Of a stretch of DNA of 64,000 nt, positions 43,799 through 57,699 are shown piece after piece (the first letter of the stretch is position 1; every line of letters starts with the position of its first letter). A program made the position numbers and the translations under genes. Location of the stretch: the NCBI GenBank assembly GCA_963573305.1, contig OY754329.1, forward strand, positions 47,326,417-47,390,416. The letters run 5' to 3'. The stretch is from Pyrrhosoma nymphula (Eukaryota; Arthropoda; Insecta; Odonata; Coenagrionidae). The notes under the pieces are model-generated. The model was not told the origin of the DNA. It searched no databases and was given only the letters and a program-made list of their open reading frames with translations.

Positions 43799-43870
43799 CT
43801 CTACATCTACATAATACCCTTCAATCCTCCTTAAGGGTGTGATGCAGGGGGTGAATTATCACCATCACGC
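43799..43870 (-). repeat. Short dispersed repeat, copy 3 (minus strand)
   Basis: On the minus strand it reads CCCTGCATCACACCCTTAAG, then GAGGATTGAAGGGTATTATG and TAGATGTAG, matching copies at 11093-11160 and 39331-39384, including the GTAGATGTAG tail. Confidence 0.65.
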
Positions 43871-43874
43871 ATTA

Positions 43875-45455
43875 CACAAATCATATTAGAGTTATTTTAG
43901 CTACGACTATTGATGCATTGGCAAAATCCTATAACACTTATCAGCAGGGGAAATTTCACAAACATGCACTACTTTATAGTTGTGCTACCAATGCTAGAGA
44001 GACTGCTTGTATTAATGTTTATTTCAATTACATAAATGCATTAAATTGTTTAAATTTCAGTCATCGTGATGAACTTCCACTTCATTTATTACGAGGTTCA
44101 ACCGAGCAAAGGCTGGTTCTCAGGGACTACCTTCGCTGCTTTATACTATAAAGCTTTTGCGACGGAAATAACATGACACTGAACGATGAAACTGCAGCCA
44201 CTATAGGAGCCAGAAACTGTTCCCTTTCACAGATTATGATAGTACACTACAGGATACAGAGAAAAGTGTAAAATGCAGAGGATCTCAACGATCTTGGTAC
44301 AGAAATTTTCTATTTTCCGATTATCTTCTCCAGTTCTCGCGAATTGGCTCCACTCGATTCTGCGTGTAATGAATGTGGTGTCAATTTGAATACATTTTCA
44401 CGGTCATCCCATTCTCTCCCTCTTTTATAGAATGCATAGTGTGTCCCATTCGATGGTAACAGTGTCCTCCCGATCCTTAAATGCTGCCTTGATGCGTTTT
44501 CAGAATCTACTGAACTTAATACGCTACACGTTTTCATAAAATGGCAACCTCAAATGGCATCTTTCTCATAGAAACTAACAGCAAGCAATCGCAAATGATA
44601 CAAGCATACCAATCACGCCGTTCACTTCTGGGGTAGGCATTGTCAAAATACTTCTCGGTATTAGAACTAGAAAACTGGCTTCCATTTTAATAATTTCCTT
44701 CATACCGCCTATCCTTGCAAACCTCCTTTGCTTCTGTCACATTCATGCATTTGACGGTAAATTATAACCTGACCTTTTCAAGGTGTCAGATTTACTACGA
44801 GAATTAGAATCTATCGCGACAGTAAAACGTTTATAATTGATGTGGTCACCGCTGAACGAGAAGTTTCGGGATTCTCAACCCTACGTACTCTTAGTAATTT
44901 AACGTTGGCACGAGTTGGCCTCCCCCGACCTGAGTTTGATGCTTAATGAACACTGATGTAATTATTTTCCCACACATTTGCCCACTGCGCTTTCAAGATA
45001 ATACCCTCTTCGCCAGGCTAAGGAAAAGCGTGATAGTGAGATCATGCTTAGGTTAAAACCATGATATAAGAGAGAGTAGAAGGAAAGTGCTTCTAAGAAG
45101 GTGTGGCGGAAGTAATTCGACGGAAGTTGTGAACTAATATCCATGTAATAATTTTATGTAAAATTTTATGTAACAATTTATTATGCAAAATTTTACTAAT
45201 ATTTCTCAGAGAAACTACCTCTCACAGTAGCATGAGATAGGTAACACTATAAAATCAAATACATGTCCAAAGGCACATCAATTGACTCACAATTCTGACT
45301 CAACTATATAATGTAGACCTGAGAAATTAACTCTCAGCAGCAGGACCTTATCATAAAAATTGCTAATATCTAGAGATTATTTCATTGGTATTTGTTATAA
45401 ATTGTGCTTGATACTATTGGTATTAATATTGCAACAACCCCTTCTTGTGCTAGTG
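43875..45455. other. No recognisable gene or element
   Basis: Plus frame 43918-44151 (77 codons) and minus frames 44310-44537 and 44962-45144 carry no motif. A locally repeated TTTTATGTAA occurs at 45150-45175. Confidence 0.4.
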
Positions 45456-45456
45456 C

Positions 45457-45627
45457 TTTCCTGCAATGGGTTTTTTAAGGATAAGAGCTAAATCCTAAAT
45501 TATTTCCCACAAAGGCTTTCATCGTTCATATTTTTTTTTCATTTCCTGCAATGGGTTTTTTTTTAAGGATAAGAGCCAAATCCTAAATTATTTCCCACAA
45601 AGGCTTTTATCGTTCATATTTTTTCTA
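45457..45627 (+). repeat. Tandem duplication, period 85 bp
   Basis: Units 45457-45541 and 45542-45627 share TTTCCTGCAATGGG, AAGGATAAGAGC(T/C)AAATCC, TAAATTATTTCCCACAAAGG and TCGTTCATATTTTTT. They differ by a few substitutions and T-run lengths. Non-coding. Confidence 0.95.
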
Positions 45628-45629
45628 CC

Positions 45630-48600
45630 ATCATTGTAAATTAATAGTGTATGAAATTTATCAAGTGTATGTACATTGGCAATGCAAATTTCAAACCTTT
45701 CCTGATCGTAAATATTTTCATTAACAAATTTTAAACTGATAATGAGGATGAACAATTCAATTTACAAGGTGCGACTATTGCTTTTTGTAAATAAAATGCA
45801 ACAAACTTTCATATCCTCCAAATACTACTCATTTCTTTTTTCTGGATGAAAGAATAGTGAGAATCTGGTGTAACCATACAACGTAGTTCATTATCCAGAA
45901 ATAACTAGTGACCTACATATCAGGAGTTCTACACAAATTAAAACATACTGAGTATCAGTGAGTCACAATGGAAAAAGGAATGCCTTCTCGAATAGAACAC
46001 CACATACTCTGTTTTTCGCCTGATATGATTCACCCACTCCCCCATGACACAATTGCCCACCACAAATTTAAAACCTCCAAAAAAAACTCACTAGTTGGAT
46101 TTGTTATATAATAGCTACGGAATAATTTATTTTGCTAAAACCTACGTTTTAAAAATTCACAATTCAGAATTTTGTGTGAGAATTATGCGGATGTTTTGAA
46201 ATATATTCTCAAAATATATAAAACAGACATTTTATGAATTTATTCTCCCATTGTCGATTTGAGCATGGTTAATTCCGTAATCCACTTAGTCGTTATTATT
46301 GGCAAACATTTCATTAATTTGCCGCGAGGCCCATTTTTTACAAATAAATACTTAACATGGAAAATTTTACCCCATGATAAACCCCACGTGCTGGAATATA
46401 TTCGCATGTGCCTCGAATATATTATGTGCGCTTACGCCATGGCTGATTTCATTTTCCAAGATTATTCCATTTTCTCTTTCCCTAAAGGATGACGCATTAA
46501 CAAAATAAATGAGGATTTTAAAATTTCCTCTTCTGATGTACCATCTGTGGATGATTATGTAACTTATAATTTTAATATTTTTAGAGGAAAAATTTAAATG
46601 TAAATGTATTAATTTAACGATGTAAATTCAATAAGTCTAGGTAAATACATATAATAACCATGTGCTTAAGATTCCGAATCTTACAGTCTCAACAACATTA
46701 TGTACATAATAGCCATAAAAAACAAATAATTCGTTCCTATTCAATTATTTTACTAGCGAAGAAATAAATATTGCATGCTTGATAACTATTTGCTCAACCA
46801 CTGCAACTTTCGCCGCAGTGGAACGAGCATGCATTAGTTTTGAGCATACTTACATAAATTTTCAAATTGAAAAAGTTGTACAGTTAGAGGTTATAATTAT
46901 AAAAATAATTTCCCACGTAAATAGAGAATAGGATCATCACATGTGACGGCTGAACCAACGTATAGGAACAGTAACTATTGTGAATATTAGAGCATTATCG
47001 ACTAAAAACAATCGACCACATCAATGCAAAAATCAAATAATCCGAGTTTTCATGTTACTGGAAATAATTTTTTAGTAAAAATTCATCATATATAACAGAT
47101 TTCAATATAGCAGCTACCTTTAGCACACGAAATATATAATAAGATAAAATACGTTCAAAATCAGTCTATTTATATTTCAAAATACACTACCATATATCGA
47201 GTTGTGTGATCACACGACTGAGGTACATTTCAAGTTCTGCTGTTTCTTCCTATCTGAAATAATTTTTCACTGAAATATGCATCTCACAAATTTTACAGGA
47301 GAGCCCATAGAAATATGAAGTACGAGAAATTGCTCCTTTTTCCACTGCAAAAAAAGTGGGGGCTCTGTCGTGTGGCTCATGAAACAACATTGACATTCAA
47401 GCAATGTCTTCCAGGAAATTACATGAAAATGGCTAAAACAATTAAAAATCCCGGTGAAACTCGAGGCAGATTTTGACGAAGAGGGCGTTTATTTTTAAGA
47501 CATGACTTCTTGTCAAACTAAAGCAGGTCTTGTCTAACTAAAGCAAAGCAAGAAACCAATTAGTAGAACCAACGCTCATTTTAAGTTTTTTTCTGACTGC
47601 CTGGAGTACCGCAAACACGTTAAGAAGATTCCTGTTTTTTACTTAAGATACACCATCACACCGCCATACCTTTCATTCACCAGCTAAACATGGTTTTCAT
47701 TTCTTGTGAAACTTCGCTGAATAACTGGAGACATGTAGGATGAACGAGACTGGCGAAACATCAAGGACCCCACGAGGGTTAACAAAATTCAAACGAAAAA
47801 AATGTAATGCTCGTCCGCGGATGTATAAGATTACAGGCAAGAGGAAGGATTTCTCGAATATTCAACAGTATGTTGTAACGACAGCTGTAAAGCTGTTGTA
47901 GGGAGCTGTAAAGTGAGGGGTTGGTATATATACGGCTAAAGAATAAAGTTTTAGTAGGAGTGAAGGGGAAGTGGCGAATGAAGGTCAGGATAAGGAGTGG
48001 AATAGAGAGGTGGAGAGGGATAGTCTTTGACTTGTTAAACGGGATGAAAGGTCTGTCTGTGTTGAACGGAAAAGATTACATAACGACCGTGCCCATATGC
48101 TTAGGTAGGCACAGCCAACCAGAGGGAATCAAAACTATGATTATAAATACAGGGATGCAGCGTCTCCATGCATATCTCTTATTTATATAGTTGCCTTACA
48201 CTGAAGGAAATATAAGTAAGGATGGATAAAAGACGTGCAACTTTCCACAAAGAAGAAACCTTTTATTACAATCTAGGTTTTATTGTATCACAATAGCACC
48301 AGGTAGGAGAGTGAGTAAGAAAAGTAATGACACCCCTGTTGATTCAGTAACTGCTTTCTCGCATTATGATAAATTACTCCAAAACAAAAGTAAAATTTTA
48401 TTTAAATAGAAATGTCAAAATTCAAAAGTAGCCATAACTATAAAATCTAGTTTTATTACATTCCATCTCCGATTCTAACCAAACCCTTTTACTTAATTTT
48501 TACTTTTGATTTTAAGCACGATTTGTACGACAATTATTGCTTAAAATCCCGCTATAAATTAAAGCATCCAATGTCCATATATTTTTTTAATATTTTGAGT

Positions 48601-51600
48601 TACGTGCTCTAATAACTTCTCTGCGATGCTACTCTACAACTTAGAACTTCATGCTACACGCTCCTAAAGAAACGTACAGACATATATATTTGCATAACTT
48701 GAAAATAAAAATATTCTGCGAAGAAAAGGCACCACCAATACCAGCAAAAACATCTCCTTAAGTAAAAAACAGGGCTTCCATTTCATATTTGTGAAATTAA
48801 TGAAATTTTACATATACCCTTAAGTACCCATAAGTCAATACAATAAAGTCAATGGTCTGAAAAGGGTCTCAAAAAATAGATTGACGTTCATCGTTGGATT
48901 TGCAGAGAGAAAAAAATGTTGCCATGGAGTGAGGACATAACATGGGTCACAGCACCGCTGTCAAAATAAAAATATTTCGATGGATAAACCGCTCTCACAG
49001 TTAAAATGGGGACTCAGGGAGAGATTTAAATGAAAAACAAGTTTGTGTATACATAAATCAGATTCCCAAGAACGAGACAGGCAGTTTGACTAGTGAAGAG
49101 ATAAGGCGAGTTTTCTGGGGAATTTTTAAAAGCGATTTTCGAGGATTCATTTTTCCCTTAAAGCAGCTCCACTAACAATATTAAACTACACTCCCTTAGG
49201 AGTAAGAAGGATGACCTTATGAAAGAATGCATAAGATTGGATCCATAAGTTTTTCAATGTGATTTACTCCTAGTTTCCTCAAATTAGCAAGTGACTGAAT
49301 CCCCAATCTCTCCGATTCAATGCTGAGTTTGTGTCTTTCAAATCCTTCATAATTTAATTCAAGGGTATAATACTTCACCTTGCTTGAGTAATCGTTCCAT
49401 TTCTAAAGCACCAATTAAACCCACTGAGTTTCAACATCTGGAAATTCACCGGAAACTACTTTTTCAGACAGCCCTTCAAATAGTCTTTCCCTCATCTGCT
49501 CTATCGCATACGAAGTCATTTCCCATTATTTCAATATCTGCAAAGTTACACAGGCACAAATCACATACAGCACCCCCAGTAACACTCATAGAGAAGCCCT
49601 GGTATTTTTATAGCTATATGGTTGACATCGCTCATCCATAGTGCACCAATCCGAGGAAGTAATGATACGCACTGCTTCCAGGGAATAGCTGCTTCCTGAT
49701 CGGTAATAGTACCATCTTTTGAACCAATATCCTGGAGCAAACGCAACTCAATCTTTCCTTCCCTACGTCGGGATACAGGCATCTCACGCCATTGTGCTTC
49801 CGATGCTGACGTGAACTTAAACGAGCTCAAATGTCTCTCCTTGAAGCGTATCATCCAAACTTCTGCTTCTATCTTCCTGCAAAATATCATCGCCAATTAC
49901 CTTAATTACGTTGATTACAAGTCACGTAGGTCGCTCTTCTAGTCCAAAAAAGAGTGCACGTTTATTAACGTCTGTTAAATGTTTAATTTTCTCATAATTA
50001 CTTCGTTTTTTCGTTCACTCAATCTGTATTTACTTCATATCGCCCAATTCTTTCGGAATGTTTTAAAGTATATTTTGGGCAAAACTTTAGATTATCCTTC
50101 CATAATCACCATCCATTCCACGATTCCTCTCATGCAAAGTATATTTACTTGACAATGAAATACCAAAGGCATTTAAAATGTTTCACTGAGAACTTGAATG
50201 AGCTCCACTGGTTGGCATTTATTTTTAAATTTACACATGTAGTCACGTCATTTCGTTCTTCCTCTTTTTTAGTCATTTCTTTTAAGTCATTTATTCATTT
50301 TTACAGCCATCTCAGCATTTTACGAGTTGACCTAAAAATAAAAGTCCCCCGCATGTTTTCTTATTACGGCAGTGATATCGTAATAATGCTGTTCCATATT
50401 TAAGGGTTAAGTGATAAGCTCCAAACTTAAGACTCCCCAAAAATCCTCGTAGTAACACAAACTGAAGTGCATGTAACGTTCAGGACACCTAAATGATTGA
50501 GTAAGACAAGAGAAAAATATACTTAATAGACGATCACAAGTAGATAAATTCTGCCATTCATCTTTAAACGACTTTCTCTATGCTCGTCCGTTACGTTCAC
50601 CAAGTGGAAACATTGGATTTATTGCAGCAACTGGAACCAACAAGATAGGCGCCTCCGGAGGTTCAATTAGATAATACATGCTAGTGATTTCGAATCCTTT
50701 CATGTGCTTCAAGGCTATTTAACATGATATTAAAAATACCTTTCTGCATCTTCAGAATACAATAATCATTTGACGACATAGCACTAAAGAGTATTTAAAA
50801 GAAGGCCGAAACAATGACTGCACACTGAATTGGAGACAGACTTCCACTTCCAACCAGCTTCAACCAAACTCTTGGGTTCGTTCAGACGAAAAGTCGATCC
50901 CTTTTAAGGGGAACTTCACTTGTGCCCTTTGATCCAATGGGGCCGAGAGGGAATAGTCAGCCACAATCCACCCTCAACTCATGAAACTGCAGCCAAAAAT
51001 CCAAGTAATTCGGGTGAGAGAAGGCTAATGGTTCACATCACCTTTGAAGGGATTAGTTTGAGAGCCATACGTTTGACCTTGAGTCACGATTTTAGTAGAG
51101 CTCCATACTGAGGCGTGGTATTATTAAGTAACAACAGACAGGCATCAGGAAGATAGGGTTAAGTGACGATCATTCAAACCTCTCCCTTCGGAAATACAAA
51201 TCAAATCGCTCATCTTCATCGGGGCGATTGAGGATTGCTTTGAACGAATTTTAGCATGGAATAATCCATTCACGAGACTAAGGACCTTTAGGGAGGCTCC
51301 CTGACATCTAAGAGTAGAATAAACAGCTAAAGTTGATTTTACCGACTACTATTTTGTGTTTCGGATAATTCGACATAATTCATAAATTGGAAGACAATAT
51401 TTATTTTAACTTCACCTTATTAAAAAAAATTAATATATGGATTCATCAATATATGGCTTATTCATGAGTGAAAATAGGGAGTAAAAATTCATTGATAAGG
51501 GAATACAGATTTTAATTCAGCAACTTTTAGCTCTTGTGCGATTTTTCTACCCATGATTCCATGGACTATAAAAGCTACACCAAAAGGACGTTAAACCCAC

Positions 51601-54600
51601 TTGCAAACTACTTACAACTAAATTGCTAATATGAACTACCTCAAGCTGTGAGATCGTCAACAAATTTTCAATTAAAAAACAAATTAAGGAAAATCCTTGA
51701 GATAAATTTTATTTCAAACTATGGAATCTTGCCACAGTTTCAATCATAAGGTAATTCATAATATGCACATACATTGCAGCTTATTTAAAGCCATGATTAT
51801 GAAAGCATTAGCACCTTGACCCTTGTCAATAATAATTTCAGGAAATGCAGTTTTATGGTCTATTTTAAATATTTTTCCTGTAATCAAAGAGCATGTGACA
51901 AACTCTCCAATAAACAAAGTTTTCTACGCACATTTTCTTGTAGGCCGTTGACGTAAGATGTCAGAAACCTTACCTGCACTCCAGAGAATGAGGCCAAAAC
52001 ATTCGGGGATGTTCAAAAGGGCGATGATATATATTTCGCGAGAACGGAATTGACCTTCATAAAGGCTGAATATGAGTCGCATAGCCACGAAAAAGGAGAC
52101 CAAAGCCTGCTATTAGATCCCCCGTGGGGCCAGTTACGTGGGGAGGGGCGTTACGAAAACGGGGAGAGAGGATAGGGGGAGGGTTGGGGGAGCCCATATA
52201 TTTAGGAGGGATTGGGGGTGGGGGTAGAGTGAGAGGGCTGAGTGTGGTAGGGAAGGACAAAACTGCTTCGTTAAAGGGAGATTGAAGACATAGCTTCTCC
52301 CTTATAACACGAAACGCTTCCCACAACGATGGAAAAAGGCTGTAGAAAATAATAGGGGTATTGAGGTTATTTTTCAAGAATATTTTGCTTTTAGGCAATG
52401 GGTAATGTGGCTAGAGCAATTATAAGAGAAAAACAATAATTATAACAAATAATAGTGAAACATTTAATTTATATTAAGCTCTTAATACCACTTGAAAATC
52501 ATCCTTGATTGTTTCCTTATAATTGTTTACATTCACAGGGAAAAAATTGAAGAGTACATCCAGTAGAGCATTCCATTAACAAATACTTCCATTCACAAAT
52601 GAGTATTTGTTTACATTTGTCCCCACTTGGATAAATTTTCCTACAATTGTATCTTTTCCGTTCTTTCTATACTCATTCTCTCCCCAGTTCTTCCTCACGC
52701 TTGGTTTTTGATGAACATAAAACCCACAACAAACGTCGACCCCATCTGAAACTACACATCTCGTATAGTTTTCCTCAATCTGCATACTATTCATTTTTAA
52801 AAATACGAATCAAGGCAAATCCTTGTTTTAAATTTTAATTTTATTAATGGAACCTTTCCACAGTTTGAAACGTAAGGTAATGCATGCGATGAAACAAAAT
52901 GTGAAAAGTTTAAAGATGCAATGAAGGGATGTTAATGATAAACAATGATTATGGGATGGCAATGAATGCGGGTGAGGGAAGTGATTTCCGGAAAAATACG
53001 TTCGTGGTGAAACAAATGACAATTCTAATTAGGGAATAGCGGAAAAACACTGGACTCCGATGGGTGAACGTCACTCACTGTTGGCCTCCATTCCATTTTG
53101 AACGAAATACAACTGATAATTGAATTACGTACGGCAGCAAAGCTTGGCGGGATGAGATTCGTGATCGAGTATGACGAGCATCGCTGCTAGAGTGTTTTAA
53201 TAAATAACACGGACTTCATCGTAGCTTTTTCCAAGGATATCCATTCTCCGTTTGCAATTCAAAATATGCGCTCTGATTGGCCACTCGCAGTTCATGCATA
53301 TATGTATTTTGATACTCCAAAGGCCTCCTCCAAAATTACCGGAATCTGGTCCACTTATACCTATTCATCATGAGCCCAATCCCTCAAATGGCAGAATACT
53401 TGTTAAATAATACTATTGAGTCCCAATTAATGACAACAGCTAATCATGGATTAAGTTTTAAAGATTTCACATGTCATTAAACTAGAATTGCATTGTAGTT
53501 CAAACTAGAATATGGAGGATTTTCTTTAGAGCAAGACATATTCTTTTGTCTTAAAGAAGTTTGAGGCTAAATACCAAGATATTTAGAGGATGATCCATGA
53601 CAAATAAAGCTATAACCCCAAGCGTTTTTCATGTTTCAAGCTTATGAAAACATTAAAAGTGACGCATTTTAAGCCCAACCAACGTTTATCCCGAAATGTG
53701 TCACCTTCGTGTTCTATGCTTCACTTCACATTCGCTGTTTTCCTCCATGATCATCAGAACACACTCGCGCAGCTATGCCCGTCATTTTTGCTCACTATTC
53801 TTACCCTGCTATACTTCGACGCCCTCCGAAATTCAATTGTCGGAATGTTATCGGTGGAAATGGAATGGGCCTATTAAGTGAGTGATGCACGCGCATCGAA
53901 GTAAATTGTTTGCGTGATTACGGAAATCGAATCGCCATCTGCCACGTCACGAACGCACTTCATCGGAAACCAATCCCATTGCCCACGTTTTTAGTACCTG
54001 CTCTTGTGACCAAGAAATGTGCCCCTGACGCAAAACTAAAGAAGCACTGCTGCAACGTGGTTTTTTGAGACGGATGGAGACTTGAGTGATGCGACGTCGG
54101 CTGTTTGATCTTCATTTCATCGAGCCAGGTATCCCATACATATAGTGTTAGCTAAACGTGGTGGTAATCGCTTGCGCCAAGTGTAACTTTAAGTAGATAA
54201 AGGTTCGTGTGGAAGACTTTGGCAAAGGAGATTAGGGGAGAGGCTAGCACACGGATGGCAACGCTGCCAACATAACATCATTTAACTAGAGAGGGTGAGA
54301 AAGTGTCATCGCGTTTCACGACAATATTAACTATCAAACCTGGACGAAAATACGCAGAAAGTGTTTGCAACTCATCGAAGAAGCCCATCTGAACAATTGG
54401 ATTAAGAGCCATGGATAGGTAGATAGGTGATGCGAATATCAGTTTTAAAATTTAGAGGTTGGCAATGAAGATTTGCGACCTTGGAAACCCTGGTAGTCAA
54501 ACGTGGAGACTATCTTACTTTGCCGTGAGAAGTCATTTTTCAGAAAAGAGGAAGTTTGTAATCCGACACAGAAAAGGGCTTTCTGCTTAACTACCACCAT

Positions 54601-55925
54601 GTTCCGCTACCACTATACGAATGCTTGAGCAATTCCCCTCTCAAGATAGTGCCCAGTTCTCTCTCTTTCTCCCTCCTTAAGTAACGAATTATCCTTCATA
54701 CTCGAAAGCCGCTTTTTCCAATTCACATGGAGGTTAAAATATATTACAGAGGGCGCTCCTGGTCCCTTACAAGGAACGGGAGCGTGGCAAGTGGGCTTGG
54801 GGATAAGAAGGCCTGTTTTGACAAACCGCTGAAATCACAATGGGTTTAAAGATAGTAATAACTACTCAGTATGGGGTGAAACAGAACTTTCTTTTCACCG
54901 TTAAATACTATTAGACTATTCTATTACTGCTCGTAAATTACTAAATGCCACTGATCGCCGTGCTCTACCGCAGAAGTACGAGGAAATCTGCGGCCGTTCA
55001 TAGTGCTTTCAGGCGTTTTTCGGCGTCACAAATGTCAATTGGTATATTAAGGATATTTATCTACAAAATTCTCGCTGCTATTTGTCTAAACCGTAGTTAT
55101 ACTACATTATACAACACTTATATTTATGTTCCAATAAATAAAACCCAGTTCACTGTGATTAACCAAGATGGTGGACCTTTGACAGCAAACATATCCTAGA
55201 TAACGCCTCCAGTACACTTAAACCTCATTTTTAATCCAGCAGATCCCGCATTTCTGTCCTTGTCCTCTCCTGCTCCGTCTCGTTTGCAAAAAATATTCCC
55301 ACCCTTCCTCAGTCAATCCCTTTCCCCTTATATCTCTTCGTTATTCGCTGACCATGTGTTGCGACTTTAAAGGAGATATTTTCAAAGATCATAGTGAAGG
55401 TTTTCGGGATGAATATGAACGAGCACAGTTTGCATCGCTTCTCATTCCTCTCAGTGAGCACCGTCACTTCCATAAAGTATTCCATCCATTCCATGGATGG
55501 CGATAAAATTCCCTTTGGTTGCTTGATTACCTGCAAAGGCAGCCGAGGGACCGCATTTTGTTAAGGAATTAATTTTTAGGACTATATACCACTAACGTAT
55601 CTCCCAATTACCGGTTAGGTGTGACCACCAAGCCAGCGTAGTTCAAGACGAATTTAGCGGCAGTACATGCGAACAAATTGTGCATTTTGCAGTGATTTTG
55701 ATTTTTTTAAGACTCGTATAAGTCTTTTTTGAAAGCAACTTCCATACTTGTTTAGCGTTACTCAATAAGTAATTACAACGAGCGCATAATCTCTGCTATT
55801 AGCCCTCCGCAGTGTTAAGTAGAGTCAGCGTTAGCAAAAACTCTATATTGAATGCTATTTGACCAAAACCCTGATTACTCATAACCCGTCATCTAGCAAA
55901 AAGTATGCTTTTCAAATGAGTATTA
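45630..55925. other. No recognisable gene or element (10.3 kb)
   Basis: AT-rich, with many short frames. The more notable are 49561-49896 (minus, 111 codons), 52057-52398 (minus, 113 codons, in a G-rich plus-strand block 52110-52260) and 47921-48190 (plus, 89 codons). None shows a motif I recognise. A short inverted repeat AACAAATACT / AGTATTTGTT lies at 52579-52613. This is the largest stretch in which I could find no transposon relic. Confidence 0.4.
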
Positions 55926-55929
55926 AAGA

Positions 55930-56164
55930 GCTTAATGGAATAAAGGGGTATCCCACAACATGATGAGATGCAGGAGAGCCCCCTTATTCCACTCAGATTT
56001 CAGAAACTACTGAAAACACCATTAATATGTTTATTTATTGTTTTATTAAGGTTATCCAGCACTCTAACAGTGGAAAAAATAAATAGTTGATGGTAAAAAG
56101 TTCCTTATTATGCAGTTACTTCATTTCTGACCAAAATGTGGGATACCCCCTTTTGCCACTAAGC
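55930..56164. mobile_element. 235-bp MITE-like element
   Basis: The left end GCTTAATGGAATAAAGGGGT then ATCCCACA (55930-55958) matches the reverse complement of the right end, GCTTAGTGGCAAAAGGGGGT then ATCCCACA (56137-56164), with one gap and a few mismatches. The interior (GTTTATTTATTGTTTTATTA region) is AT-rich and non-coding. No convincing target duplication. Confidence 0.75.
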
Positions 56165-56169
56165 CCTTC

Positions 56170-56835
56170 CATTATTCATCATTCCAGGATGGATGCAAAC
56201 GGGATGGTATGAAATGAATTATTCACTTAGGGACGACAATTTAAGAGAGTTTAGGGAGGCTTTTGAGTGGGATTGGATTTCTGGGACTCAATTAGTTATG
56301 CTCACGGTCCGGGAAAATTTTACGCGCAATCCTCGAAGCTTTCGCTGAGAAAGGTCTGGCATATGACTGGAATACCAATTAGCAGACGAAGAAACATGAA
56401 TTTTTGAATGACAGCAGAGGTTCCATAATTTGCTGTATTTTTTTCCAGATGAACAGGTTTTTAATATCTTTAGACACTTTGAGACTACGAAAACGTAACT
56501 TTTTTTAAATCTCTCTCTCTCTCAAGCTCATATTATTGGTAGCTTTTAACTCTACTTGAATTAATGGACATAAAATGATCTGAAAAAGAACTCTGCCGGG
56601 AATTTTTTCCTGTATCTGGGATAATGAAAACTGAAGTTTCTTATTCCGCCGCCAATATTTACGTTCATTTTTCTTCTTTACTTTTACTATTTTAAATTAT
56701 TTTTTTCTATTACTTACTAAAAAGGCATTACTTATTACAAAAGTTTCCTATCCTTAAAATTAAACAAAATACTATGCAAACATTTTCATGGTTTAAAGTA
56801 AAATGAATTGATGAAATATTATTTGAATGAGCAGA
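56170..56835. other. No recognisable gene; CT microsatellite
   Basis: AT-rich sequence with a short (CT)n tract at about 56508-56522. No open frame of note. Confidence 0.5.
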
Positions 56836-56839
56836 GTTA

Positions 56840-57694
56840 CATTCGAGGTTTGTCCAAAAAAAACGACCTTTCAAAATTGCCCGCCAATGAGTCAATGTTC
56901 GCTTTTATACACCCTAGTGACGCGTATAGATATTCTTCATGAGCAATATGCCGTTAATTAAGTCATTCTACCTTTTTTAGTTTTCATCCGGCAGGCGTTT
57001 AAGTGAAGTAGTGTTTTATGATTCTAGCAATATTTCTGTGGAAGAAAATTAAGATTTTCAAAGAGCAACGCGTGTGCATCAAATTTTGTTTAAATTTGGA
57101 CAAAGCATTTAAAGACACACTGAAAATGTTGCAGGAAGGTAGTGGAGAACAATGTAAGAGCCGTACACCATGGTATCAGTGGTTCAAATCAGGCAGAACA
57201 CCTACTATAGACGATGAAAAACCTGGGTGGCCATAAAGAAGCAGTATTAGCAGAAGTTCACGTCATTATATTTTGACTTAAATAAATTGAAAATGTATGA
57301 ACTGTGGCTGAAATAATTCATTCCACGATTGCTCATGAATGGCACACCACGATGACGCTCCCTCGAATTCGGCACTCCTTATTCGAGAGTTATTCGCAAA
57401 GCATAGCACAACAGTTATATCCCAACCTCCCTATTTGCCTGATTTAGCCCTAGCAGACTTCTTTTGTTTCCAAAGTTTAAATTCACACTGAAAGGACGCC
57501 GTTTCCCGTTTAACAAAGAGACAAAGGAAAACTCGCTGAGCGTTCCAGAACGCATTCCAACTGTATAAGAAGCGCTGGGAGCGATGTATTAACTGCGTAG
57601 GGAACTGCATTAAAGATGGTACATTTTATTAAGCTGTACAAAAAGTAAATAAAATTATTTGTGAAATTTTCGGTTTCTTTTTGGACAAACCTTG
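56840..57694 (+). mobile_element. mariner-type transposon relic with internal deletion
   Basis: Ends: left CATTCGAGGTTTGTCCAAAA (from 56840) and right TTTTTGGACAAACCTTG (to 57694) form the mariner-type inverted repeat AGGTTTGTCCAAAAA, with TA at 56838-56839 and 57695-57696 as the target duplication. The length of 855 bp is well below the roughly 1.3 kb of a full mariner. Inside are an N-terminal DNA-binding remnant (57051-57236) and a C-terminal catalytic remnant (about 57335-57600); the sequence between them, including the first catalytic Asp, is missing. Confidence 0.92.
57051..57610 (+). pseudogene. mariner transposase remnant (N and C terminal parts)
   Basis: N-terminal helix-turn-helix part: KEQRVCIKFCLNLDKAFKDT, then MLQEGSGEQCKSRTPWYQWF and SGRTPTIDDEKPGWP, up to a TAA at 57234-57236. 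C-terminal part in other frames: HHDDAPSNSALLIREF near 57343-57390 (second catalytic Asp region), PPYLPDLALADFF near 57425-57465 (third catalytic Asp, D34D spacing type), then FTLKGRRFPFNKETKENSLS and RWERCINCVGN. The family normally binds its TIRs and cuts at TA. The DET/DES catalytic region is lost and frames are broken. Confidence 0.88.
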
Positions 57695-57699
57695 TATTC

